Part shown: in pieces, positions 32,870-41,594 of the stretch | Numbering within the stretch: the first letter of the stretch is position 1 | Layout of the letters: each line of letters starts with the position of its first letter | Notes under the pieces: model-generated | Told to the model about the DNA's origin: nothing | What the model saw: only the letters and a program-made list of their open reading frames with translations | Databases searched by the model: none | NCBI RefSeq assembly: GCF_035934735.1 | Contig: NZ_CP142396.1 | Location: forward strand, 1,736,001 to 1,800,000 | DNA: 64,000 bases | Source: Sedimentibacter sp. MB31-C6 | Lineage (GTDB): Bacteria > Bacillota > Clostridia > Tissierellales > Sedimentibacteraceae | Reading direction: 5' to 3' | Made by a program: the position numbers and the translations under genes

Positions 32870-34033
32870 ATGCTAAATTTTAATTATTCAATACCAACAA
32901 AAATATTTTTTGGAAGAAATAAAATAGAAGTACTTGCTGAACAGGTCAAGAATTACGGATCTAATGTATTGCTTGTATATGGTGGAGGAAGTATAAAAAG
33001 AAATGGAATATACGAGAAAATCACAGATATTTTCAATAAAAACAATATACGATTTTGGGAGTTGCCAGGAGTAGAACCTAACCCAAGAATATCAAGCGTA
33101 AGAAAAGGAATTGAAATATGCAGAGATAATAAAATAGAGCTTATACTTGCTGTAGGCGGTGGAAGCACAATTGACTGCGCAAAGGTTATAGCAGCAGGGT
33201 ATTACTATGATGGAGATGCATGGGATATTGTTGTTGATCCAAGAAAAATAGATAATGTCCTTCCAATTGCAAGCATACTGACATTAGCTGCAACAGGCTC
33301 TGAAATGGATGCTGGAGCAGTAATTACAAGCCTTGAAACAAGTGAAAAGCTTGGTACAGGCCACAAAGATATGGCTCCAAAATTCTCAATATTAGACCCA
33401 ACCTATACATTTTCAGTACCTAAAAATCAAACAGCAGCGGGTACAGCAGATATAATGAGTCATATTTTCGAAGTATACTTTAACAACACGAAAGAGGCAT
33501 ACTTGCAAAATAGAATGGCAGAAGCACTTCTTAAAACTTGCATACATTATGGTGCAAAAGCTATGGAAGAGCCTGGAAATTATGAAGCTAGAGCAAATTT
33601 AATGTGGACTTCCAGCCTTGCTATTAATGGTCTTTTAAGCTATGGAAAAGATGCAGAGTGGAGTGTTCATCCTATGGAGCATGAGTTAAGTGCATTCTAT
33701 GACATTACTCATGGAGTTGGTCTTGCAATTTTAACACCACATTGGATGGAATATGTTTTAAATGATAATACGGTAGATAAATTTGTTGAGTATGGAGTTA
33801 ATGTTTGGGGAATTGATTCTATTGGTGATAAATATGAAATTGCTCATAATGCTATCAAAAAGACAAAAGAATATTTTGTATCCTTAGGATTACCTTCTTC
33901 ATTAAGAGAAGTAGGAATTGAGGAAGAGAAATTAGAAGAAATGGCGAAGCAAGCTACTGTAAGAGGAAAACTTGGAAATTTCAAGCCTTTAGAAGCACAA
34001 GATGTGCTTAATATATATAGAGCAGCTTTATAA
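32870..34033 (+). CDS. Iron-containing alcohol dehydrogenase
   Basis: A 387-residue group III iron-dependent alcohol dehydrogenase resembling clostridial butanol dehydrogenases. The NAD(P) site is VGGGSTIDCAKVIAA near residues 94-108. Probable metal ligands lie in GTADIMSHIFEVYF (Asp, His), HPMEHELSAF and DITHGVGLAILTPHW. It reduces aldehydes or ketones to alcohols. It starts at ATG 32870 behind GAAGGAGAAATT. In the redox cluster it may clear reactive aldehydes. Confidence 0.92.
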   Translation: MLNFNYSIPTKIFFGRNKIEVLAEQVKNYGSNVLLVYGGGSIKRNGIYEKITDIFNKNNIRFWELPGVEPNPRISSVRKGIEICRDNKIELILAVGGGSTIDCAKVIAAGYYYDGDAWDIVVDPRKIDNVLPIASILTLAATGSEMDAGAVITSLETSEKLGTGHKDMAPKFSILDPTYTFSVPKNQTAAGTADIMSHIFEVYFNNTKEAYLQNRMAEALLKTCIHYGAKAMEEPGNYEARANLMWTSSLAINGLLSYGKDAEWSVHPMEHELSAFYDITHGVGLAILTPHWMEYVLNDNTVDKFVEYGVNVWGIDSIGDKYEIAHNAIKKTKEYFVSLGLPSSLREVGIEEEKLEEMAKQATVRGKLGNFKPLEAQDVLNIYRAAL

Positions 34034-34048
34034 TAAGGGGTGATTTAA

Positions 34049-34606
34049 ATGAATATAGTTTCTTTTTTGGGGAGTCCTAGAAAAAATGGTAACACATCAT
34101 TACTTTTAGATAAAGTTTTAGATGGTATCTTGAGTAAAAATGATGCACAAAGTGAGATTGTTTTTTTACAGAATAGTAATATAAAGCCATGTATGGGGTG
34201 TAATTCTTGCAAAAACAATGAAGATAAAACATGTGTCATTAATGATGATATGAAGGACATAGTTCCGAAAATAAAAAAATCAGATCTGATAATATTAGCA
34301 ACGCCTATATATTGGTGGAGTGTTACCGCTCAAATGAAGCTTTTAATTGATAGATTATACGCATTGAATTTTACAGATAGCAGTTTTGATTTTCATAATA
34401 AAAAAGTTATGCTCCTTATGACCTACGAAGGTGAGCTGCCTAATTCTGGTCCTGAGACTGTAGAGAAACTTTTTAAAGAAGTATGTGCATATCTGAATGT
34501 AGGTGTGGCAGGAGTATTAGGTGTTTGCACTGGCGAAGTTGAAGTTAGTAAAAACTTAGACGCTTTAAAAAAGGCTTATGAGTTTGGAGAAAAAGTTGAA
34601 TTTTAG
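34049..34606 (+). CDS. NADPH-dependent FMN reductase / flavodoxin-fold protein
   Basis: A 185-residue flavodoxin-like NAD(P)H oxidoreductase. The FMN phosphate loop is FLGSPRKNGNTSLLLDKVL at the start and the second flavin contact is ATPIYWWSVTAQMKLLIDR. The Cys-containing segment PCMGCNSCKNNEDKTC (about residues 47-62) is usual for the iron-sulfur flavoprotein-related group but does not by itself show a cluster. It starts at ATG 34049 behind AAGGGGTGATTT, 15 bases after the alcohol dehydrogenase. Confidence 0.88.
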   Translation: MNIVSFLGSPRKNGNTSLLLDKVLDGILSKNDAQSEIVFLQNSNIKPCMGCNSCKNNEDKTCVINDDMKDIVPKIKKSDLIILATPIYWWSVTAQMKLLIDRLYALNFTDSSFDFHNKKVMLLMTYEGELPNSGPETVEKLFKEVCAYLNVGVAGVLGVCTGEVEVSKNLDALKKAYEFGEKVEF

Positions 34607-34636
34607 TAAAGGTATCAATTTATAAGATAACTAGAT

Positions 34637-34669
34637 ACTCTACATCGGCTAATTATACGGATGTAGAGT
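34637..34669 (+). terminator. Hairpin between the two halves of the redox cluster
   Basis: ACTCTACATC (34637-34646) and GATGTAGAGT (34660-34669) are perfect complements with a 13-base loop, followed by TTATCTGTTTAAATTT. It may partly terminate transcripts, dividing the cluster into two expression units. Confidence 0.6.
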
Positions 34670-34706
34670 TTATCTGTTTAAATTTCGAAATGTAAGGAGG
34701 TTAAAA

Positions 34707-35699
34707 ATGTCATATTTACTTAAACCCTTAGACAAGGGCAAGTTAACTTTAAAGAATAGATTGGTTATGCCGCCTATGGCTACTTCGAAATCTGAAAAGG
34801 ATGGAAGAATAGGCAAAAATATATTAGATTATTACGATGAAAAGTCACAGGGTGGTTATATATCATTGATTATTATAGAACATAGCTTTATCACACAACA
34901 AGGAAAGGCAAGTGAAGGTCAGCTTTCTGTGGCGGATGATAGCCGTGTTGAGGATTTGAAGAAATTATCAAATATTATTCATAAAAATGGCTCCAAAACA
35001 GTAATGCAAATTAATCATGCTGGGAGTGCAGCCAGTTTAGCTGTTACAGGACATGAGCCGGTTGGACCTTGTGCTATAGCAAATCCACGTATAGGTAATG
35101 TTCCAAAGGAACTTACTAAAAAAGAAATTAAAGATATAATTGGTGAATTTAAAGACGCTGCATTGCGTGTAAAGAAAGCTGGTTTTGATGGTGTGGAAAT
35201 TCATTCTGCACATGGATATCTTCTAAATCAATTTTTCTCTCCCCTTACTAACAAGAGAACTGATGAATATGGTGGAGATGTGCTAGGTAGAATTAAAATT
35301 CATTTAGAAGTTATTAAGGCAGTACGTGATGCTGTGGGTGATGATTTCCCAATCTTACTGCGATTGGGTGCTTCTGATTATATGGAGGGCGGTAGTACAA
35401 TTGAAGATAGCAAAATTGCAGCACTAGAATTTGAAAAAGCAGGAGTAACTATTCTCGATATATCTGGCGGATTTTGTGGGTTTATTGTTGCTGGGCTTAC
35501 TGACCAAGGGTATTTTTCATCATTGACTGAATCTATAAAGAAAGTTGTGTCGATTCCAGTTATCTTGACTGGTGGAATTACTGATGTAAACGCGGCTGAA
35601 AAACTTCTTTCCGAGGGAAAAGCCGATCTTATTGGCGTTGGCAGAGCGATATACAAAGATTCCAAGTGGGCGGAAAATGCGATAAAAAGTTTGAATTAA
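34707..35699 (+). CDS. Old Yellow Enzyme-type NADH:flavin oxidoreductase (first)
   Basis: A 330-residue FMN TIM-barrel ene-reductase. The flavin-binding start is LKNRLVMPPMATSKS and the substrate/flavin block is KAGFDGVEIHSAHGYLLNQF, then SPLTNKRTDEYGG. It reduces activated C=C bonds or nitro compounds. It has only the barrel and lacks the C-terminal Fe-S/FAD domain of 2,4-dienoyl-CoA reductase. It starts at ATG 34707 behind TAAGGAGGTTAAA. It pairs functionally with the flavin and nitro reductases nearby. Confidence 0.92.
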   Translation: MSYLLKPLDKGKLTLKNRLVMPPMATSKSEKDGRIGKNILDYYDEKSQGGYISLIIIEHSFITQQGKASEGQLSVADDSRVEDLKKLSNIIHKNGSKTVMQINHAGSAASLAVTGHEPVGPCAIANPRIGNVPKELTKKEIKDIIGEFKDAALRVKKAGFDGVEIHSAHGYLLNQFFSPLTNKRTDEYGGDVLGRIKIHLEVIKAVRDAVGDDFPILLRLGASDYMEGGSTIEDSKIAALEFEKAGVTILDISGGFCGFIVAGLTDQGYFSSLTESIKKVVSIPVILTGGITDVNAAEKLLSEGKADLIGVGRAIYKDSKWAENAIKSLN

Positions 35700-35772
35700 T
35701 ATTTTAAAGAAAATAATCAGAATTTAGAGTTTGAGACTTGCATCAAAAAAATTGAATGTTAGGGGCGTAATT

Positions 35773-36390
35773 ATGGAATTAAATGAAGCGATTCAATCCA
35801 GAAGAAGTATCAGAAAATTTAAAACTGATCCTATTCCGGAAAATTATATCACTGAGCTAATTGAAGCAGGAAGGCTGGCGCCATCAGGCAGCAACTTGCA
35901 ATCTACTCGTTATGTAATAATAAAAAGCGAAGAGGCGAGAGCAAAATTTGCTGAATGTACTCCTTTACCTTTTGTAACACAAGCACCATTGATTATAGCG
36001 TGCTGCATAAACAAAAAAGTTTTAGATACAGCTGAGAAAAGGTCAAAGGAATTAATGCAATCAAATGCTTTTGCCGATACTCCACTTGCTAATATGAATA
36101 GAGATTCCGAGACTTATAACAAAAGAAGGCGAGAGATGGATGAAGAAAGCCTAAAATCATATTTAAGTTTAAATGCGGCAATAGCTTTGGAGCATATCGC
36201 ATTAAGAGCAGTTGACTTAGGGCTTGGAAGTTGTTGGATAATGATGTTTGATCGTGAAAAGGCAAAAAAGATTCTTGAACTTGATGAGAGATATGATGTA
36301 GTAGCATTATTACCGATAGGATATCCTGATCAAAATCCTCCCCAAAGACCAAGACTGGAATTAAATGAATTGGTAATTCAAACAATCTAA
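35773..36390 (+). CDS. Nitroreductase family protein (third)
   Basis: A 205-residue nitroreductase with the usual start ELNEAIQSRRSIRKFKTDPI, the FMN site RLAPSGSNLQSTRYVI and the later VDLGLGSCWIMMFDREKAKK. I place the start at ATG 35773, since it is the first Met directly before the family signature and has TTAGGGG upstream; an upstream frame to 35731 adds residues outside the family pattern. It lies between the two Old Yellow Enzyme genes. Confidence 0.88.
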   Translation: MELNEAIQSRRSIRKFKTDPIPENYITELIEAGRLAPSGSNLQSTRYVIIKSEEARAKFAECTPLPFVTQAPLIIACCINKKVLDTAEKRSKELMQSNAFADTPLANMNRDSETYNKRRREMDEESLKSYLSLNAAIALEHIALRAVDLGLGSCWIMMFDREKAKKILELDERYDVVALLPIGYPDQNPPQRPRLELNELVIQTI

Positions 36391-36462
36391 TTTATTTAGA
36401 AATGATGACCAAAAAGTTTATAAGCATTAACAATTAAAAATATGAGTTTTTATGGAGGTACT

Positions 36463-37563
36463 ATGAAAAGGTTATTTGATAATACAACATTAAGTAATAT
36501 GAATCTAAAAAATAGATTTTTTAGATCTGCTACATGGGAAGCTATGGCGGATAACAAAGGGCATATGACAGAGAAACTATATAATGTATATGAAAATCTT
36601 GCTAAAGGTGGAGTAGGTACAATAATAACTGGTTATGCTTATGTTACAGAAGATGAACAGCCCAATCCTAGAATGATGGGGATTTATAATGATTCATTTA
36701 TTGAAGAATACAAAGCATTTACTGATAGGATCCATAAGTTTGATACAAACATAATATTGCAAATTGCATATGGTGGTTCTCAAACTAACTTTAATGTAGG
36801 TGAGAGAATCATATTAGGACCGTCAGCTGTAGCCCATAGTATATATGGTGTTACTCCTAAGGAAGCTACAAAGGAAGAGATAAGAGGTCTTGTTGAAAGT
36901 TTTGCGGATGCTTCTCTTAGAGCTAAAAAATCAGGATTTGATGGAGTGCAATTTCATGCTGCTCATGGATATATTTACAGTCAGTTTCTAAGCCCTCACT
37001 ACAATAAAAGAACTGATGAGTATGGTGGAAATATTGAAAACAGAGCAAGAATTATCTTCGAAACCCTGGCAGCTGTGAGAGAAAAGGTCGGAACAGGTTT
37101 CCCTGTGTTAATTAAACTTAATTGCTCTGATTTTATAGAAGATGGCTTTTCTTTTGAAGACTGCAAATATGTATGCAAAAGATTAGAAGAGCTTGGCATT
37201 GATGCTATAGAAATCAGCGGGGTTGTAGGAGCTAAAACAGAAGATAGAAGCGTAAAAGAAAAGGGACTTAAATATTTAGAAAATGAATCATATTTTAGAA
37301 AATATGCTGCAGAGATAGCGGAAGAAGTAAATGTGCCTGTCATTTTAGTTGGTGGTAATAGATCACTTACCTTAATGAATGATATACTGGATAATACTAA
37401 AATTCAATATTTCTCACTATCTAGACCATTTTTGCGCGAATTCGATTTAATAAATAGATGGGGTGGAGAAGATAATAGCAAGGCAAAATGTATATCTTGT
37501 GGCAAATGCATAGATGTTCAGGGGAATTCATGTATATTTAGCAGGAATAAAGGAATGGATTAA
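36463..37563 (+). CDS. Old Yellow Enzyme-type NADH:flavin oxidoreductase (second)
   Basis: A 366-residue FMN TIM barrel related to the gene at 34707 but divergent: LKNRFFRSATWEAMADNKGH, GFDGVQFHAAHGYIYSQFL, SPHYNKRTDEYGG and a C-terminal CISCGKCIDVQGNSC. The Cys cluster at the very end resembles the Fe-S-binding segment of longer dienoyl-CoA reductase relatives, here cut short without the FAD/NAD domain. I prefer ATG 36463 (MKRLFD), with TGGAGG upstream, to ATG 36442. It ends the redox cluster. Confidence 0.9.
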   Translation: MKRLFDNTTLSNMNLKNRFFRSATWEAMADNKGHMTEKLYNVYENLAKGGVGTIITGYAYVTEDEQPNPRMMGIYNDSFIEEYKAFTDRIHKFDTNIILQIAYGGSQTNFNVGERIILGPSAVAHSIYGVTPKEATKEEIRGLVESFADASLRAKKSGFDGVQFHAAHGYIYSQFLSPHYNKRTDEYGGNIENRARIIFETLAAVREKVGTGFPVLIKLNCSDFIEDGFSFEDCKYVCKRLEELGIDAIEISGVVGAKTEDRSVKEKGLKYLENESYFRKYAAEIAEEVNVPVILVGGNRSLTLMNDILDNTKIQYFSLSRPFLREFDLINRWGGEDNSKAKCISCGKCIDVQGNSCIFSRNKGMD

Positions 37564-37578
37564 TATAGACACATGTTA

Positions 37579-37605
37579 TACTAAACAGTAAAGACTTGTT
37601 TAGTA
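37579..37605. terminator. Hairpin after the redox cluster
   Basis: TACTAAACA (37579-37587) and TGTTTAGTA (37597-37605) pair exactly around a 9-base loop, 16 bases after the stop of the last redox gene. It has no long T-run, so termination is plausible but not certain. Confidence 0.45.
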
Positions 37606-37745
37606 AGATCAAGAGAGTATAGTATTTATGCAAAAACAGAAATTGTGTATAAGTATTTGATGTTTGGACCTATGCCAATATTATAGACACGAAATTCAGA
37701 ACACTATGATTCTAATTATAAAAATATTAAGTTAAGCCGTGCAGT

Positions 37746-38182
37746 TTGTGCGGCTTTTATGCTGTTTTCTTTATCATTTGGGAGGAACTCAAATTTTATT
37801 CCGGATATATAACGTCACAAATGGTTGAGAATTATTTATTGCAGACATTATCCTCTGCCTTTACCAGCACATACAGATATACAGAAAATCGTATTGCACG
37901 AATGGATTTCAAACGTGCAGTGGAGAATTTCCAATCTGCTCATGTCATTGCCTATTCTCATGATGTTGATGCCCAGGAATTCTATTCGAGGGTACATTAA
38001 GCTCACACGTTCGTGACATCGTAAAGGGTCTGTCGGAGGAAAAACAAAAAATACTGATTGACTACTTTGAAAAGACAAATATGATAGCAGATCATGAGGG
38101 TGCATTCATCTATGTGCAAGACGCAAAGGATTGTGTAGAGTTGCTGAAAAGGTTAGGTGCGTTGTATATGTCACATGGTTAG
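37746..38182 (+). pseudogene. Frameshifted hypothetical gene
   Basis: Two adjoining frames read like one protein. The first (to TAA at 37998-38000) carries GYITSQMVENYLLQTLSSAF and FKRAVENFQSAHVIAYSHDV. The second, shifted by one base near 37985 and ending at 38182, continues HVRDIVKGLSEEKQKILIDY and DAKDCVELLKRLGALYMSHG. Each half looks like genuine protein, and neither has a good start. I do not recognise the family. It lies in a decayed stretch following the redox cluster, so it probably no longer makes a product. Confidence 0.5.
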
Positions 38183-38394
38183 TGGAAGCCTTTGCTGTGA
38201 GGCGGTTTATTCAAAGTCATAGTTTCTGGGTGACTTACTGAATGGTGAGTGATATAATATTATAAAAATTATAATCTATGCAAACAGAATTTAAAGACAA
38301 ATAAGTGTAATTTAAATAATGTATAAAATTGAAACTGTAATCAAGTTTTGAAATATAAAAGAAGTTATAATATACCAGCAGGGAGTGAACAAGA

Positions 38395-38754
38395 TTGTCA
38401 GTTAAAACAATTGAAAATATGATAAATTGGGTTGAAGAAAATTTAGAAGAATGTCCAACATTAGGAGAAATGTCCGATTTCGTCGGGTATTCACCTTGTT
38501 ATTGCTCTACTAAGTTCCATGAATATGTCGGTGTTTCATTTAAAGATTATATTCAGAAACGGCAACTAAGTATGGCCGCTATGGCATTACAGAAAACGAA
38601 GAATCGTATTATTGACATTGCTATACAATATGGATTTTCATCGCATGAAGCATTTACAAGAGCTTTTGTGCGTGTTTATGGCTATACACCCTTTCAATAT
38701 CGTAAATTATTGCCGAAAGTCTTAACATTTGATAAAGCTCAAATAGACATTTGA
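38395..38754 (+). CDS. AraC-family DNA-binding domain protein
   Basis: A 119-residue protein consisting only of the AraC-type double helix-turn-helix: CPTLGEMSDFVGYSPCYCST and KNRIIDIAIQYGFSSHEAFT followed by the FVRVYGYTPFQYRK end signature. There is no ligand-binding domain, as in SoxS/MarA-type activators. It starts at TTG 38395 with CAGGGAGTGAACAAGA upstream. It is 31 bases before a methionine aminopeptidase gene. Its target is unknown. Confidence 0.85.
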   Translation: MSVKTIENMINWVEENLEECPTLGEMSDFVGYSPCYCSTKFHEYVGVSFKDYIQKRQLSMAAMALQKTKNRIIDIAIQYGFSSHEAFTRAFVRVYGYTPFQYRKLLPKVLTFDKAQIDI

Positions 38755-38785
38755 ACACTCCTCAGTAAATGTAAGGAGTGTTTTA

Positions 38786-39661
38786 ATGTTAAAAGAAATT
38801 GGACGAAATGATTTATGTTGGTGTGGAAGCAAAATTAAGTATAAAAAATGTCATGAGTCTTTTGACGAAAAGCTATTATGGTACAAAACTCAAGGATGTA
38901 TTATTCCACCCAGAAAAATTATAAAAAACCAAGAACAAATTATTGAGATTAGAAAAAGTGGAAAAATCAATACAGCAGTTTTAGATTTTATATCTGAACA
39001 GCTACATATAGGAATGACAACAGAGCAAATTGATCATTTGATTTATGAAAAAACGGTGGCTTTGGGTGGAATCCCAGCGACATTAAATTTTGAAGGTTTT
39101 CCTAAAAGTGTATGCACATCAATCAATGATCAAGTATGCCATGGAATACCATCCAGTGATGTTTTGCTGAAAGACGGAGATATTATAAATATTGATGTTT
39201 CTACAATATACAATGGATTTTTTTCGGATTCATCAAGAATGTTTTGTATCGGAAATGTAAGTCCTGAAAAAAAGAAACTGGTGGATGTGGTTAAAGAATG
39301 CATTGAATTAGGATTAGCACAAATAAAGCCGTGGGGATTTTTAGGTGATATGGGGCAAGCTGTGAATGAACATGCCATGAGTAATGGATATACAGTTGTA
39401 CAAGAAATAGGCGGACACGGTATTGGTTTGCAATTTCATGAGGAACCGTGGATAAGCCATGTTTCAAAAAAAAGAACAGAAATGCTTTTAGTCCCAGGTA
39501 TGGTATTTACGATTGAGCCAATAGTGAATATGGGAACTGAAGAAATTTTTGTAGATGATAATGATGGCTGGACAGTTTATACGACAGATGGATTGCCATC
39601 TGCCCAATGGGAAGTTATGGTATTAGTCACTAATGATGGCTATGAGATACTAGCCTATTAA
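38786..39661 (+). CDS. map: Type I methionyl aminopeptidase with N-terminal SEC-C motif
   Basis: A 291-residue methionine aminopeptidase that removes the initiator Met from new proteins. The first 24 residues hold an SEC-C zinc motif (CWCGSKIKYKKCH), which may bind the ribosome. The pita-bread fold has the five metal ligands in DVSTIYNGFFSDSSR (two Asp), GGHGIGLQFHEEP (His), FTIEPIVNMG (Glu) and QWEVMVLVT (Glu). It starts at ATG 38786 behind TGTAAGGAGTGTTTTA. An extra map gene away from ribosomal genes is common in clostridia and can confer altered inhibitor sensitivity. Confidence 0.92.
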   Translation: MLKEIGRNDLCWCGSKIKYKKCHESFDEKLLWYKTQGCIIPPRKIIKNQEQIIEIRKSGKINTAVLDFISEQLHIGMTTEQIDHLIYEKTVALGGIPATLNFEGFPKSVCTSINDQVCHGIPSSDVLLKDGDIINIDVSTIYNGFFSDSSRMFCIGNVSPEKKKLVDVVKECIELGLAQIKPWGFLGDMGQAVNEHAMSNGYTVVQEIGGHGIGLQFHEEPWISHVSKKRTEMLLVPGMVFTIEPIVNMGTEEIFVDDNDGWTVYTTDGLPSAQWEVMVLVTNDGYEILAY

Positions 39662-39859
39662 TGCCACCAAATCATCAATATATTCAAGAACACAAAATTA
39701 GAGCACAACAGAATAAAGAAAATAGTCTTATGGGTGATCTAACGGTCACCCTTTTCTTTTACCCGAAAGTCAAAGAGGAATCTATAATGCCCAAAATCAT
39801 ATATACCTCACACTATATGCGAGATGCACCTCCATCATGCTTGTAAACTATTAGTGCCC
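39661..39859 (+). pseudogene. ICE remnant: leader hairpin plus relaxase N-terminus
   Basis: After the aminopeptidase stop comes a short readable frame, then hairpin GGGTGA/TCACCC (39732-39737 and 39746-39751), a T-tract and ACCCGAAAG, the same leader as in the ICE segments. AAAGAGG then precedes ATG 39787, which reads PKIIYTSHYMRDAPPSC, the typical N-terminus of a MobP3-type relaxase. The frame is broken just after this (a one-base change would continue as LVNY) and ends by 39859. This is a relic of another conjugative element. Confidence 0.6.
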
Positions 39860-39902
39860 TCAGTTTTAATTATTTTTCTTTGATTTTGATGCCATAAAAC
39901 TT

Positions 39903-40117
39903 TTTCCAGATTTTCAGGAAAGATTGCAAGAGTCTAAAGAGATTCAATTAAACATTTGGAAGAATATCATTCACGCTGCGAGAGAAAAAAGCGATATTGA
40001 TTCTCCTTTAATGTGGAAGGAGAATGACTGAGCATTCTTCACTTTAAAGATATTGTTCAAATAGAAAAACATAAAGATTATTTAATAAAAATTGCATCTG
40101 ATCGGCCGGATGCATAA
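39903..40117 (+). pseudogene. Gene fragments, including a TetR-like C-terminus
   Basis: A frame from 39903 to TGA 40029-40031 reads FPDFQERLQESKEIQLNIWK and then NIIHAAREKSDIDSPLMW, resembling a TetR regulator C-terminus. A second frame, 40034-40117, reads HFKDIVQIEKHKDYLIKIAS and ends DRPDA. Neither has a start or ribosome binding site. They are probably ends of lost genes. The rest of 40118-40278 shows only a weak hairpin (CTCCCT/AGGGAG at 40136-40158). Confidence 0.4.
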
Positions 40118-40278
40118 TATCTATAAAAAGAACTGCTCCCTGCCAAATAATGAGGGAGGGGTTCGTTTTATAATAAAAGTTATACATTCTTGGCAACATC
40201 TTTTTTGCTTTACACTAATAACAAACGGGCCTTTTCGATGCTTGATCTTCTGACAACTCGCTCACCACTTTGAATGAG

Positions 40279-40676
40279 TTAGTTAATATGTGCTACAGCA
40301 TGAATTTCAATCAGCTGATCAGGAAATGCCATACCCGACACACCAACGAGGGCACCGGCTGGTCGATGGTCGCCCACATACTCCTTGAAAATACTGATGC
40401 ATTTTTCAATTCTTGTGGGTTTGACAGAAAAATCTCCATCTCAGCAATGTTCGACCTCGTAGCACCAAATCCCGCCAGTACTCGATCGAGATTCTCTAGC
40501 GTTTGTCTGGTTTGCACTTCGATATCACCCTCACCAACAAATGTGCCCTGGATATCATGGGAGAATTGACCCGAAATGTATATGGTGCCGTTAACACAGT
40601 AGCCTTGGGCAATGCCATGTTCGTCTTCCCATGGAAGACCGTGATTGTAGGTTTTAATATTAGCCATTATTATCAC
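40279..40676 (-). pseudogene. Frameshifted RidA-family gene
   Basis: The first 90 residues from ATG near 40676 match RidA (YjgF/YER057c/UK114) enamine deaminases: GYCVNGTIYISGQFSHDIQG and the QTRQTLENLDRVLAGFGA block. After NPQELKN the frame is lost. A shift at the A-run near 40399-40403 restores KEYVGDHRPAGALVGVSGMA and FPDQLIEIHAVAHIN, stopping at 40279-40281, exactly the expected RidA ending with the substrate Arg. Composition is noticeably G+C-richer than neighbours, suggesting later acquisition. The gene is likely inactive. Confidence 0.82.
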
Positions 40677-40693
40677 TCCTAGTTTAATGTAAT

Positions 40694-40736
40694 CTTAGTA
40701 TATACTAAGCTCAAATATAAAAATAGTACGCACTTT
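40694..40736 (+). promoter_or_regulatory. Operator region of the second HxlR gene
   Basis: CTTAGTATATACTAAG (40694-40709) is a perfect 16-base palindrome in the gap between the RidA pseudogene and the HxlR gene. AGTACGCACTTT (40725-40736) is the exact reverse complement of 30993-31004 in front of the redox cluster. Together they suggest autoregulation and possible cross-talk between the two HxlR proteins. Confidence 0.6.
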
Positions 40737-40770
40737 ATTGATAGGTACTATTCGAAAGAATAGTGTAAGT

Positions 40771-41112
40771 ATGGGTATGGCTGATTTTAATGGTAAAGTT
40801 AAAAATATTCAAGATACACCTTTTGGTTATACAATCTCAGTGATTGGTGGTAAATGGAAAATGGTTATTATTTACCTTTTAGCAGAAAACCAACCAGTTC
40901 GATTTAATGAATTGAAAAGACAAATAGGAACTATTACTTTTAAAATATTGAGTTCTCAATTAAAAGAATTGGAAGCGGATGGTTTGATGAAGCGGAAAGA
41001 GTATCCTCAAATCCCGCCTAAAGTAGAGTATAGTCTGTCAGATAAAGCAGAAACTCTATTACCCGTCTTGGAAGAGTTGTGTAAGTGGGGAGCAAAAAAT
41101 CGAAATAATTAA
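40771..41112 (+). CDS. HxlR-family regulator (second)
   Basis: A 113-residue HxlR/DUF24 regulator: SVIGGKWKMVIIYLLAENQP, FNELKRQIGTITFKILSSQL and the wing YPQIPPKVEYSLSDKAE. It is a homologue of the protein at 30599 (both end in a CKWG segment), but it lacks a Cys before the conserved IGGKWK block, so an N-terminal thiol switch is unlikely. I take ATG 40771 as start; ribosome binding sequence is weak, and a TTG at 40738 in the same frame is possible. It is divergent from the RidA pseudogene. Confidence 0.85.
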   Translation: MGMADFNGKVKNIQDTPFGYTISVIGGKWKMVIIYLLAENQPVRFNELKRQIGTITFKILSSQLKELEADGLMKRKEYPQIPPKVEYSLSDKAETLLPVLEELCKWGAKNRNN

Positions 41113-41117
41113 AAGTT

Positions 41118-41207
41118 CAGTATAAGTTGGATGAAGATGGAAGTCCGAAGACATATATGCTTTATGGCCATGTGCATGACGCCAATGACAAAAGCGACAG
41201 CATATGA
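41118..41207 (+). pseudogene. Phosphoesterase-like C-terminal fragment
   Basis: Directly after the HxlR stop a 29-codon frame without start reads YKLDEDGSPKTYMLYGHVHD and then ANDKSDSI. The GHVH element and surrounding residues resemble the C-terminus of calcineurin-like metallophosphoesterases. It is a likely remnant of a deleted gene. The remaining 390 bases before the TetR gene hold a possible 30-codon frame at 41353-41445 with weak RBS and nothing else convincing. Confidence 0.4.
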
Positions 41208-41550
41208 TAGGCTATGAACTAAGAGGTTTAGCTTTAAATCGCGCAAACCGTTAATTTTAATAGAATTATGGATACATATAAAAATATAGCAAATTCGGAG
41301 AAATACTCTTGCTTTTATGATTAACTATTTTGAGAATAGGAGATCAAATAAAATGAGAAAAGATTACTTTGCAAAGATTGTAAAATATGTAAAAAACGTT
41401 TATAATATAGAAGGAGAGTTTAGAAATTTAAAGATGAAAGAATAGATCTTTCATATAATGAGATTTTTTAATTTCAAAGGCTAAGTCTCTCATAAATTTC
41501 AATAATTAGAGCTTATATATAAATAAGAATTTGAAGGGAGAAACAATCAA

Positions 41551-41571
41551 TCATTATTGTACTCTCAAGGC
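41551..41571 (+). repeat. 21-base repeat, copy A (CRISPR-repeat-like core)
   Basis: Bases 41551-41571 are identical to 56508-56528. The core TTGTACTCTCAAG also occurs in the type II-A CRISPR repeat of Streptococcus thermophilus CRISPR1. There is no array here. This copy lies 24 bases before the TetR gene start and lacks the complementary half seen at copy B. Confidence 0.7.
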
Positions 41572-41594
41572 TAAAGCATTAAGGAGGTAACAGC

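Noticed and set aside
41353-41445. 30-codon frame before the TetR gene
   Set aside because: Weak ribosome site and no recognisable product; noted under the neighbouring fragment but not called as a gene.
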